From: Heterostelium multicystogenum
Taxonomy: Eukaryota; Evosea; Eumycetozoa; Acytosteliales; Acytosteliaceae
Assembly (NCBI GenBank): GCA_003667245.1
Contig: RCNN01000517.1
Span: 1-39,765 of the forward strand
Reading direction: 5' to 3'
DNA: 39,765 nucleotides
Each line of letters starts with the position of its first letter. The first letter of the stretch is position 1. Shown here one piece after another: positions 22,422 to 33,499 of the stretch. The position numbers were made by a program, and so were the translations under genes. The notes beneath the pieces are model-generated. The model was not told the origin of the DNA. It saw nothing but the letters and a program-made list of their open reading frames with translations, and ran no database searches.

Positions 22422-24453
22422 TTAAGCATCGAATATTTGACTGTAATTCTCAAGTATATGGGTTATGACTTGACTACTTGAATCCAACATAATAGATAGA
22501 ACGTTTTCTTCTGGAGACTTCATCAAACTTGGACCAAACATTAATCCCAAATTATGAGCATGCATCATATTATTTGAACTATGCTTGACAACATCGACCA
22601 AAAACTTCATCAGTTCCTTAATTAAACATTGATTATATTCTGGTAGTCCTTGAATAAGCAGTTTGATCGCGTGTGATTTCTCATTTTCATTCATTTCTAG
22701 GTTGTTAGTTAGTTGGCTGCAGGTTTTTGACCGTTATTAGAATGCTACATACTCATAGTCTTTATAAAATCATTATGATATTTGAAAGTAAATATTGGTA
22801 CAGATAGTTGTCTTAAAAACTTTTTTAGTGTGCTCGAAACAACATGCACACAACAATCGGTTGGAATATCGAAGCCATGTTGTAGTAATGATTTCATCAA
22901 TGTTTCAACCTCTGATTGATTACCACCAACTCTAAATAGACCTTCTGTATCCAATGCTAAATAAAAGTTGAAGAAATAAATTAGGATATGGAATTATTAA
23001 TAAGATAATAAATTAAATACCTTTATCAACCCATAAAAAGTTGATACATTTCGTGACCAATAGTGGAATCTTTCTTATTGTCCCGTCTCTATTGTTCTCT
23101 CTTTGGATCACTGCTTCCAATGTCATACCCATTGGAGTTTTTGGTGCTGAACTCATATCTGCAGGTTGACTATAGCTTCTATTTCTCTGAACCTTTCTAT
23201 CCTTTGTAACATCCTTTGGTTTCTGTAATCATCATTAATAAGTATTTGATTTCAAATCGCGATTACTTTCAAGTTGTGACTTACAAGTTGAGCTGCGGGC
23301 TTGACAGATAAATTATTAAATGAAATTGGACCACTACTTCTGGTGGTTGTTAATTCAATAGTATAATTCTTGAGCAAATCGGATTTATATTTTTCGACAT
23401 TGTCATGTATCGCTGACAACTTTTCTTCAATAAATTGCTTGTAAAACTTTGATTTCATCTGAGTCCCAGAAGATGGATGGAAATTGGCAATATCTAGAAA
23501 TTTATCATTGGGTATTTGATAAGTATAATTTATGATATCAATCTTAATGACTGAGTCCTACCTTCTTTTGTAAAAAACTTTGATTTCCTTTGTTTTAGTT
23601 TTTGTGCTCTAAATTCCTCGGGATTGTCTAGCATCTTTTTATATTCTGATGAAATTGCTTCTTTAAATTGATTTGCTTTATCGTTGGACTTGAGTGATCC
23701 TCCTGCTGTTGCTGCCGATGCTCCTGATTGTTTACTTGGTGATTTGAGTGATCCTGTAGAGGGAACTCTTGATGCTACTGGGGCATTACCTCCATTGATT
23801 GCGCTTACGTTGATGGTTGGGACTTTGATATCTGGATGGATAATTGTTGATTCAGAACGCTCGTGTCGACTCAGGATGATAGATGATTTATTTACAGCGC
23901 TGACTGAGATTTCGACCTCTGGCTTTGCAGAAGCTATTGTGTAGCTGTATGCACGACCAGTTGATGGAGACTTGAGCTCCTCCTCTTCTTCTTCGACTAT
24001 ACTACTGTTAGTGCTGCTGCTGTCATCCGGTACCAAGCCACCATCTTCATCGTCTTCTTCATAGGACTCGTAGCTCTCGCTGTCCTCCTCTCCAAACAGT
24101 ACGTCTTCCTCCGACACATCCTTGATAATGACTTCACCATCAAATTCGTAGTCTCCAAGAGTGTCGCGCAGTTGCTCAAATGAAGATTTTAATGGATTGG
24201 AAAGATTGGTCGGTGAGATTGGAGACAAAGGTGATGTTGGAGTCGTACTTGGAGTAGTCGATCCACTGGTTGAAGTATTTGCGATTGGTGATTGTATAGG
24301 CGGAGAAGAAGTAGATCTCTGGTGATGTGTCGTTGTCAAATGTTGACTCTTTAGATAATTAATTTGTGAAGAGGTTGGTGTTGTTGGTGTTTTACTGCTA
24401 TTTGCTGTACCTGTTGATGGTGTAACACCATTGAAACTCTTTATATTACTCAT
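22422..24453 (-). CDS. RhoGAP-domain protein with a long disordered N-terminus
   Basis: Five exons (24453-23562, 23493-23285, 23222-23021, 22956-22753, 22696-22422) with introns of 68, 62, 64 and 56 bp all keep phase and give 593 aa. The first 300 residues are low-complexity: S/T/P-rich, then an acidic D/E cluster (about 110-160), then basic, possibly coiled sequence around 265-350 (E-E-F-R-A-Q-K-L-K-Q-R-K-S-K-F-F). The RhoGAP domain starts near residue 395 (I-P-L-L-V-T-K-C-I-N-F-L), carries the arginine-finger block D-T-E-G-L-F-R-V-G-G, and continues through L-K-K-F-L-R-Q-L-S-V-P-I-F to H-N-L-G-L-M-F-G-P-S-L. It ends about six residues after the domain. Such proteins switch off Rac/Rho GTPases, which control actin in amoebae. 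The dictyostelid gac family is the obvious group, but I cannot assign a member. Confidence 0.9.
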
Positions 24454-26659
24454 TTTTACTATGACTATTCTAACTAATATTAATAATACAAATTTACTGT
24501 TAACCTATATGATTCCTAAATACAATAATAGACAGTGGTGTACTATAAATATATAGGAATTTGAAAACAAAACAGTCCTTTCTAATTATATAACTAAATA
24601 TTAAAAGAAAGTGAAAGTGAAATTAGATGAAAGAAGATAATGCTGATGTTGCTGTTGGTGTTTGTAGTTAGAGTTATAATATAAATAGAACTGCTCTGTC
24701 CTCTGTGCTCAAATCAACCTTGGTAGCTCTGTGCTCGAATGCGTGATTTCAACTACTAACTCCTGAATACTATGTTTTGATGGATGATTGTTTATTGGTT
24801 AATATAATCCTTTTTTAGATATCAACAACAAAGTGTATTCTATTTGAATTGAATTGAATTGAATTGATATGATATGATATCAGTATTATTGTTTTTAATA
24901 TAAAATAAGGTGTCTTGTTATATGAAAATGATGTATATACACATGCTTATGAGTGTGCTTCAATTGACGTATTGTTGTTTGATTGACCAACTTGGATGGG
25001 TGATACCACTGATGATAGAATTGAATCTTGATTTTTACAATTTGATTATTTATAATTAAATAACAATGGTTGATAAGTGTAAGTGATATTGACACCAATC
25101 ACTAGTGGTAATAGTGCTAGTGGCAAAAGGTGGTAACAGTGATGATGATGTTGTTTACTGTTGCAACCATTAAATCCAAAATCCAACCATTCAATCAAAT
25201 CAAATCAAATCCAATACAATTCAATACAATACAATCCAATTATATCAAATCAAATATATAAATATATATATATAGTATTATAATTAATAATACAACATAT
25301 TATATATTGTATAGACAATTGATATATTACTTTTGTCTAAATATAATTATATTATACTACAATCAATCTCTATCTCTATCTTTATCCCTATATCTAACCT
25401 ACCTATCTCTATTATCTATGCTGCTATCTCTATTACAATTGTTACAATACAATATATCAAATATAAAGATAGACTAAAATTGGTAGAGCAGTACACTACT
25501 ATATATCTATTGATGATAGAATTGTCAATGTTAATGCTATTGTTGTTATCGTTAGGTTGCTTGTTGTTTCTATTATTATTAATAATAATAATTCTATCTA
25601 AGTGGGAAATTGCCTGTATAAGTTGGTTTGTGGTTGAAGGGTGATAGTTGTGTTGTAATTATTCTAATATGGAATTGTGGGGTATTACTCGAATGACTAA
25701 TAATAATAATATTATAAATATAAATTATTGATGTAAATATTTTTTATAATGAGATTATTATTATTATTCTTTATTAAATTTATAAAAAACAAAATAAAGT
25801 TTAATAATAAATTAATTGATTTGATATTTTTATTTAAATAATAATGTTAATAATATTTTAGTTTGAGGGATATAAATATTTATAGTATAATGTAATTTAC
25901 TTATTTATTAAAATAAAATTTTAAATATTATTTTAAAAACGATCTTACATTTGTTGTTTTTTTTAAATATTATTATTATTATTCTTATTCGTTTGTTGTT
26001 ATGTTCTATTATTTTATTTTATGCTTTTTGTCTTTATACGTTTTTATTTTATTTTATTATAGGAATTAAAACTAAACACTTTTTACTCTTGTTCTAACTG
26101 TTTTTAGTGTGTGTTCATTTTACTATGAATCAATTAATTAAGTAATGATTATTATTATTATTATTCACACTTTGTAGTACAAAGTTGTTGGATAGTGATA
26201 GCTGTAATTAATTTTTAAAATTAAAAATATTTATCATTGACCAAGATAATAATTTTGTTAATTTTTTACAATTTTTCAAATACCTTATGATAACAGATCT
26301 GTTATGAGATATTGGGTGTTTCGGTGGCTCGATATCATTTCGGTAGACAAGAAATCTTTAAAGTTTGTTGTGTGATCAACAACTACTTTGGTATTATTAC
26401 ATTACTTTAACGAATTCAAAGTTTTAAGATAAATCAATTGTACAAATAGGAACTATATATAAATTGTTATGATATGATAAGATAAGAAAAGAAAAGATTA
26501 AGACAAAGACATATTGGATCTAAGTAGAGTAGATGATTATGATTTCTATTTCTATAAATAAACAAACAAATAGATTCAACAAAATTAGTGATTCATCAAT
26601 ATATGCTTATATTGTTAACATGTGACAATCATAATAACTTTGAGTATTATTATTATTGT
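24454..26659. other. 2.2-kb low-complexity intergenic region
   Basis: No credible gene was found. It holds pentanucleotide tandems (TGAAT x4 then GATAT x3 near 24846-24880; ATCAA/TACAA words 25186-25258), TA/ATATAT runs (25250-25275), TTA/ATT trinucleotide runs (25562-25590, 25970-25982, 26148-26165) and a 16-bp perfect palindrome at 26290-26305 inside a locally less AT-rich patch (about 26285-26400). The 103-codon ORF at 25333-25644 is coded by simple repeats and is rejected. The left part must include the RhoGAP promoter. Confidence 0.6.
26290..26305. repeat. 16-bp perfect palindrome
   Basis: ATAACAGATCTGTTAT reads the same on both strands. It sits at the start of a roughly 115-bp patch with more G and C than its surroundings, about 350 bp beyond the stop of the leftward gene at 26660. 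It could be a binding site for a dimeric protein, part of a non-coding RNA gene, or chance. Confidence 0.4.
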
Positions 26660-27357
26660 TTATTCTATTTCAACTTCGAAATTATTTGTTGTGTCGAGAT
26701 ATCTTATCATTTTTTCACTTGTATCCATTTGTAAGGTATAGTAAAGTGATGGTAATACATTAATGTATGAACTTGTGGCATATTCATATTCACTTGCGAC
26801 AAAGATAGTGAGAGTATCGTGACCTCTGCTGGGGTTGAAATCGACAGTAAAATTATTCATTAGCCTAAAAGCACTGATTGGTGTTGTTTGACTAACTCCA
26901 TTGATGTTAATTGTCTGGGTAAGACCAACATTATATTCTTGGGCCTGTGGGTTTATGACCTGAAATTGACCAGCACCAACTGGTTGCGTGCCCTCTTGGA
27001 AATTAGGTAGAACATATGATTTTCCAGGTTGTGCAAGTGTTTTCACAGTTGGTTGGAAGACTGTTCCTTTCTTTGGTTGTACATAAGGACATTGGTAAAG
27101 TCCAAAGTCTGTTGATTTCCAGGTCAATTTATTTTCATTCAGAGGAAAAAAAGAAGCCCAAACAACATTGGCAGGTTGACTATCAAGGAGGTTTTTGGCA
27201 ATACACACTTTCACTAATTAATTAATTAAATATATATATTTAGTTTAATAATTCAGTTCCAATTTTATAATACTAACATATAGAATGACATACATCTTTC
27301 ATTTTTAAATAGAGCTAAAGCAGCACTAGAAAAGTTTACTTTCAAAGTATAATTCAT
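26660..27357 (-). CDS. Unrecognised 205-aa beta-rich protein
   Basis: Two exons (27357-27294 and 27213-26660) with an 80-bp GTATGT...TTAG intron give 205 aa. The peptide begins M-N-Y-T-L-K-V-N-F-S-S-A-A-L-A-L-F-K-N and continues C-I-A-K-N, N-V-V-W-A-S-F-F-P-L-N-E-N and G-L-Y-Q-C. Alternating hydrophobic and polar residues, many asparagines and prolines, few charged residues and no signal peptide suggest a cytosolic all-beta protein. The N-V-V-W plus K-L-T-W plus G-L-Y-Q pattern faintly recalls uncharacterised small proteins of fungi and soil bacteria, but I cannot name a family. The model is intact with clean splice sites and a normal codon mix, so it is probably expressed. It is transcribed in the same direction as the P450 gene upstream, 341 bp away. 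Confidence 0.7.
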
Positions 27358-27698
27358 GTTATAAGATTCTAATAACTATATATATATAATACAAATAATT
27401 GATAAATGAGGATTTAATGAATAAATAAAACTTGTTGTATCTTTGGAGTATTTAATGACCTTTTTAATAATGTTGAATCATTGTGTGAAGCTTGTTCCGA
27501 TTTGTGGTGTCAGATCGAAATGTTTTACTAATGGGTATTTTTGATTGAATTTGTAAGGGGCAAGCATTTGATCTACTCATTTCATTGAAACGCAAATAAA
27601 TATTGATTGACTGAGTCGTGAGTTAAAACTACAGGCAATTAGGTTCAAAGATAAAAGATAGTTATATTTATTCAATAAATGATTGGGGCTTAATAGTA
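27358..27698. other. Spacer between the 205-aa protein gene and the P450 gene
   Basis: AT-rich spacer of 341 bp containing the promoter of the leftward gene at 27357 and the 3' end of the P450 transcript. No ORF or repeat of note was seen. Confidence 0.5.
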
Positions 27699-29412
27699 CT
27701 ATAACCTTGATGTTAAAATAAGTGGATAATCTTCTTTAGGTCTCAAAGAAGCACCAAATGTATCCTGTAACTCAATGTAGTCACTTTTGTAATGTCTAAG
27801 TTGGTAATTTAAGAGAATATTACCAACTCCTACATATATCTCCATCATTGCGAGATCTGATCCTACACATACTCTTGGTCCAAGACTAAATGGGAACCAA
27901 TTATCATTGACTCGATTTGATTTCAAGAATCTTTCTGGTTTGAACTCATTAGGGCTTTCATAGATTTTAGGATCATGATGTATTTGATACAAGTTATGAA
28001 TTAAAACAGTCTATAAAGAAATGATTAATATTCCATTGGTATTCCGGAAACAATTTCATTTAACTTACATCTTTGGGAATGAAATAGTCTCCTACCATGG
28101 TATCCTCCAATGCAACCCTGGGAATACCAAGTGGTACAACTGTTCTAAGTCTTAGAATCTCCTTGATGGCAGCCTCGAAGTAAGGAGACTGCTGGCGATG
28201 GGTATACTCAAGTCTAGATCCTGAAGATCCCACAATACTTTTGAGCTCTTCATAGATTTTATCCTGGACCTCTGGATGATTAGCCAATGTCAGACACATC
28301 CATTCAATGACTGTAGCAGATGTATCCAATCCAGCCAAGAATAGATCTATTGAGATTAATAGAACTGCTTGTTTTTCATTTGGCATACTTAAAATAAGAT
28401 GATCCAATAGATCTTTTGGACTAAATTTCCAAAGAACATTAATAATTGTATATTCATAGGTTGTCTCAGTAGTAGATTATACCTACTTATTTCTATCCAA
28501 ATGTTTTAGATGGTCTTCATATATTTCATCAAATATTGGAAGAGTTTCCTCAATACCTTGTTTGACAAACTTGGCTCGCAAATTGTAAAACGGTACAAGG
28601 AACTTTAAATAATCAACAATGTTACCAACTGCCATCTTTTTGATAATATCATCAATAGTCTTAGCTGCTTTTTTGGCTATAAGCTCATCCTTTTCATTCA
28701 AAAGATCCTTGCTGTAAGCATAGTTCATAATTATATTTAAAGAAAACCTTTTACAATAATTTCTAATTACAATCTTAGTTAGAATAACTATTAGAAATTG
28801 TATAACTTTTGAGTAATATCGAATGAATTATCATTTCTATCTTACAGGTTGTTGTGTCTTTGCGTATTCATCCATAGAACTTAGTAGATACTCCACATTC
28901 TTTGTCATAATTGGAATGGTAAGTTTCAGCTTTGTTTTGGTAAATGTGTTTGATACCAATTCTCTGCGAGGTCTCCATCTTTCATATTTGCACAATGCTA
29001 AATCGTTGAAACCAAATGAGAATTCTTCGAGCGATGGGAAGTTAGGGCGATCTGAAAACTTGAGAAACTCCTTGACCCAAATCTCTTTCATTAAATCCTG
29101 ATCGCTTATAACCATTGTATAGTTGTCTCCCATCCAGAGACCGAATATCGATCCATATTTCGAGCTCCACTCTGAAAAACTTTAAAAGTGGATTCTTTCC
29201 AAGATACAAAAGTGATCCAAATATCGGCAATTGAATTGGTCCTGGTGGATCCTTCAAAGAGAATTTAGTATTTTTGCTAATCTAAAAGAGCAGATTTTTA
29301 TTAGTGAATATTAATAGCTCATTTCTTATCCTAACCATTACAATGATATAATGATACATACAAATGATTTTATTACTATGAATATGAGTAAATAGATAAT
29401 ATAAATATACAT
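27699..29412 (-). CDS. Cytochrome P450 (dictyostelid CYP508-like), one frame break
   Basis: The exons are 29412-29362, 29281-28846, 28773-28487, 28420-28069 and 28010-27699; the introns are 80, 72, 66 and 58 bp. One extra base in the AAAAA run 29175-29179 shifts the frame in exon 2. Without it the model has 478 aa, a usual P450 length. An N-terminal anchor (M-Y-I-Y-I-I-Y-L-L-I-F-I-V-I) is followed by the proline hinge D-P-P-G-P. The oxygen-activation helix reads A-G-L-D-T-S at 287-292. K-E-I-L-R is the E-x-x-R motif, and F-S-L-G-P-R-V-C-V-G places the haem cysteine at residue 423. It is a haem monooxygenase of the endoplasmic reticulum; the substrate is unknown. All key residues are kept, which favours sequence error over decay. 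Confidence 0.88.
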
Positions 29413-30280
29413 TCTAATCAATCATTATCAATTAAGTTTGAGAATATTCAATCCATTTGTTGACAGTTCATTGTGTTTTTAAACAATGGGCAAAATGTAT
29501 TTATCAATTTTGATTTTGCCAATGTAACCAAGAAGGTTTTGGTTTTGACAGACCAGACAACTCACATTGTTGAATGAAGGAAATTGTCAAGAGAACCGCC
29601 AAGTCTAACATATGAGAAATAAGTTATGATAAAATGATGACTTCTCTAAATAAATAGTTTTGAGTGATTCAGAATATGTATTGACTGTCTGAAGTATTCA
29701 ATACTTTTATGAATCAATAGGGTATCAATGATATATATGTAGAAGCAACAAACAGTCAATGTTTTCAAGAGATAGTAAGAAGCATATTTTTATACAACTT
29801 TAAATATAATTTTACATTTATTTAAAATTTTGGTCAACTATAAGAACCTACGATTTCAATTAAAATAGTAACTATGACTGGGTTGCTGATATCATCAAAT
29901 CAATGTTTTTTAGGCTTTGATTACTGAAGTGCTCAAAAAATTAAAAAAATCATTTTTTTAGCAAACAGAGAAAAAATATCTGACAATGTTGGAATAAAAT
30001 TTGTTTTCGACTGGGTGTTATCATTATTATTATTATTATTACTATTACTATTATTATGTAGTTGATGATAGAAATATTACATAAATATAATACATTCAAT
30101 ACAATAAAATAATATAGATACAATACAATAATAATAATAATAATAATCACAAGTATTTTGTTTGGAATAGAATATTAGTAGTTACATAATCAAGACTTGT
30201 AGTTCTTTGTTTTGCGCTGTCGATAATATCATAACCGATACTACCCACACCAATATAAATAAAACAAAACTAAACAAAAA
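29413..30280. other. Spacer with TTA/AAT repeats and an rps5-derived fragment
   Basis: A divergent intergenic region between the P450 gene and the C2-TPR-PH gene. It holds the rps5-like fragment described separately, a TTA run (30021-30056) and an AAT run (30125-30148). The 66-codon ORF at 29950-30150 on the minus strand is made of these runs and is not a gene. Confidence 0.6.
29590..29677 (+). pseudogene. Duplicated 3' end of rps5 (last codons plus 3' UTR)
   Basis: The sequence matches the end of rps5 near 34230-34345. A 16-base block (GAGAACCGCCAAGTCT) is identical, followed by a near-match across the stop codon (TGAGAAATAAG versus TAAGAAATAAG), then TCTCTAAATAAAT and AGTGATTCAGA in the same order. 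The copy lacks about 25-30 bases of the 3' UTR. It runs past the AATAAA signal with no poly-A tail, so it looks like a DNA-level duplication, not a retrocopy. Only the last few codons remain; sequence to the left does not match rps5. Confidence 0.75.
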
Positions 30281-33164
30281 ATGTCTGATTTTCAAGGAAA
30301 ACTATTTGTTACTGGTATGTTGTTCTTAGTAGTAGTATTACTATTGTTGTAATTATAATGTGGTTGTGATGATTAATATATAGATTTTGATTGATCGTTA
30401 TATATTATATTATATTAGTGTTACAGGCACAGAACTTGGTAATCAAACAAGAGAAATCGGCTGCTGCTGAGTTTGTTGGTGCTTTGTCTTCTCCTTTGTT
30501 TCAGGGTATTCAGATGATTCAGAACTTCTCAACCAACAATGTAAAGAAGTTGGCTCCGATCTTCACTGTACCAGGTTCACTGGTTGTGCAGGGATTCAAT
30601 GCGGTTGGTGATGCCATTCGTGGTCAGACTACGGAAGCTGCGCCAACTGTAGCTTCTGCACCAGCACAGCCATCAGTTGGTATCATGGCTTCAGTGTTCT
30701 TTGAAAACAACACTGAAGAAGTGTTCCGCACCCAGCTCTCGGCCAATTTGACTGAGCCAAAATGGAATGAGTCACACACATTCAGCGTGTTTGATCCATG
30801 CTCTACGGTTCGCTTCAGAATCGTACTCAAGTCATTGTCGGAAAAGACCGACTTTTTGATTGGAACTGCACAGATGTCGTTGATTGATGAGGTACATCTC
30901 TGGGGACAGAAGCCTGTTGCCAAGTGGATCAATATCACAAAGCAGACTGCATCTTCAACCGCCGACGAGAATGGCGGAGAATCTAGCTACACTGAAGACG
31001 AAATTGTAGGAAGAATTGAGTTGCAGCTTCAATATAAATATAGAAATGTATGGGACTGTGTGTATCATGGAAAAATGCTTTTGCTCGAGAAGAAATACGA
31101 CGAAGCTTTGGAAGCACTCAACGAAGCCATAGCTAATAACCCAACCAACCCTAAGCTGTACGTGATGATGGTCGACTGCTACTTGGCTCAGAAACAATAT
31201 GCAAAAGCAATCGAAAGTGCAGGAAAGATTATACAGCACGACCGTGGATACATTGGCCATCTCAAGGCTGCACGTGTACTTATGGCGGCGAATCAACTAG
31301 AAAAAGCACAATCCTTCATCGACAAAGCAAAGCAAATCTCTGACAAATCAGAAGAAATCTATAATATTCAAATGGAAATATTACATTTGATTGAAGTAGA
31401 CAAGATAAACAAACTTATAGATCAAGGTTCAAATGATTTCCTAAAGTATGTACAATCAATCGAATGGAATCGACGACTTTTTGATATCTATACTAATCGA
31501 TTCCAACAGAGGTGAATTTGTGGCAGCAAGTGAACAATTTACAAAAGCGATAGAAATCAATCCACACAGTACAATCCTCTATGAAATGAGGGCCATCTGT
31601 TTTGTCTGTGCGAAAAACAATGCTGCTGCCATAGCAGATACAAATAAGATATTGGAAATCGATCATAATTGGCCTAAAGTCAATAATACATATGGAGGAT
31701 ACATGATGAAAGACGGACAAATCAATGTCATGGCAAAGAAGCGTTGGTTTGGTTTGAAATCAATTTTCCTCTTTTACTATAAAGATATTAATGTATGAAA
31801 CTACTGAAACAATCATAATCATAGCATCAAAAGACTAACGAACTTGGCTGAATGTTTAGGAACTTATCCCACAAGGTGTCATCTGTTTGAATGAGTTTGG
31901 TGTTGCACCAAAGCCAAACCAAAAGGTTAAATTCCAACTAAGAACAAAGGAGCGTGAATATTATTTAAAGGTTGAGAATCCAGACGAATTCGACAAGTGG
32001 ATTTCTACATTGACTAAAATCTCGAGAACCAAACCAAAGTTACCATCCATCAAGGAAATTCAGGATGGAATCATATGGAGAAATATTTATCAGAGTAAGA
32101 CCGATCAAAAGACATCGTTTATGTTGCCTGAAGTAATGATGCTCCCCGAGACTCTCTTTGTCGAATCTGGACGTCTCGCATTTTCCATTGGTGACAAAAT
32201 CAAAGCGAAACTTTCATCAATTCCACAGTCAGAGTGCACTGCCACTGGTTGGCTATACAAGATGGGACAGGTCAACAAAGAGTGGCAGCGTCGATACTTT
32301 ATGCTTCACAACAATACTCTCTACTACTGTAAGCTTAATAACGGCGAGGAGAAGCAGCCTTCCATCACTCCAACCGGAACATTACCACTTGAAGGAGCTA
32401 AGCTTGATGTCAATCCTTCTTCCATTACCAAAGCCAATGCATTCATTATCATGACTGCACTTCGTAGAAACTTCCCAGTTGCTGCCGATTCCGAAGCTGA
32501 CAAGGAACGTTGGCTCAAGGCTATTGTCATTGCAAGTGGCGCACAGTTGCCAGTTGAAGAGGAAAAGAAACCAGAAGAAATGCCAACATCAGAATCACTC
32601 TTTTCAAATAGATCCAGGCGTATCAAATCACTACGTGGTGTTCCAATGGATCCAGACGCATCTCAAACACAACAACTTTCAAATAATAATAACAATAATA
32701 ATAACAACAACAACGATCAAAGCTCATATGTGAAGCCAGTCCAAACACAACCAAAGGTTAATCGCCGTATTGCGACCGATGAAATGTCAAGCTCAGAATC
32801 TAAATACTTTGCCAAGTTTGGACTAAACGAAAACACTATGGTGATGCCATCAGCACCAATTATCAACAGCAAGAGTAACTTGAACTCTTCAGTCAATACC
32901 ACACCATTGATACCACCAACAACATCGTCACCAGCAAATCCATCACCCATTTCCTCCACACCATCTTCACCACACAGCTCACAACGCTCCCTCAAGTCAG
33001 TGGGAGGCAGCAACCCAACCGAAATGCCAAATCCAACTGAATACGATGAAGAAGCCGGTGAAGACAGCAACGTAGGTTTAGTCAGTGGTCGCAAGAAAGC
33101 AATCAACGACGAAACAGGTGAAGACGAAGAAAAGAGATGTTGTAGTAAATGTACAATACAATAA
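30281..33164 (+). CDS. C2-TPR-PH-PH protein with a C-terminal CaaX box
   Basis: Four exons (30281-30314, 30419-31445, 31510-31792, 31860-33164) with introns of 104, 64 and 67 bp give 882 aa. The 64-bp intron has an exact TACTAAT. The start is the ATG after an A-run. Residues 1-210 are a C2-like domain (G-K-L-F-V-T-V-L-Q-A-Q-N-L, later P-K-W-N-E-S-H-T-F) split by a roughly 70-residue insertion. The usual Ca-binding D-P-Y is missing, so calcium may not matter. TPR-like repeats follow (about 225-410; Y-D-E-A-L-E-A-L-N-E-A-I). PH1 (about 416-500) starts K-K-R-W-F; PH2 (about 575-672) starts G-W-L-Y-K-M-G. A disordered N/S/P-rich tail ends R-C-C-S-K-C-T-I-Q, where C-T-I-Q fits a CaaX box for farnesylation. 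It is likely a membrane-recruited scaffold in phosphoinositide signalling; that role is inferred. Confidence 0.88.
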
Positions 33165-33499
33165 AACTAATGAATAAAACTATATATATAAAAGTAACCA
33201 ATCAAGAACTACTACTATCTATCTATTTATTATATCTAGATATAAATCTTTACATCTTGATGGATCTAAGCTGGTCGTCCAACACATGATCAAAAGAACG
33301 AAACGATATGCACCACCAAGTGTCATAGCAGTCAGCAGAGTGTTTGTCGAACTTCGAAAAAGAGTAAAGTGAAAAAATAAAAAAAATCCAAAAAATTAAA
33401 ATTTTGCAAATCGTTGAGGAGACCTCTCTGGATAAACCCAACGAATGAGATACCTATTGACTCCCTTTTTCGTATATCCTTCACACACAAGTACCAAAG
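33165..33499. other. Spacer upstream of rps5
   Basis: It begins with the 3' region of the C2-TPR-PH gene (AATAAA near 33172). A forward open frame without a start codon at 33235-33372 has a coding-like residue mix (many K, R, V), and an ORF overlaps it on the other strand; neither matches a family I know. An A-rich stretch at 33358-33405 is probably part of the rps5 promoter. Confidence 0.4.

Noticed and set aside
25333..25644. 103-codon hydrophobic ORF
   Set aside because: Composed of TCTAT and TTATTA repeats; no start context, no family features.
29590..29677. Retrotransposed copy of rps5 mRNA
   Set aside because: The copy extends past the polyadenylation signal and has no A-tail, so a DNA-level duplication fits better.
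29950..30150. 66-codon I/V-rich ORF on the minus strand
   Set aside because: Product of TTA/AAT repeats.
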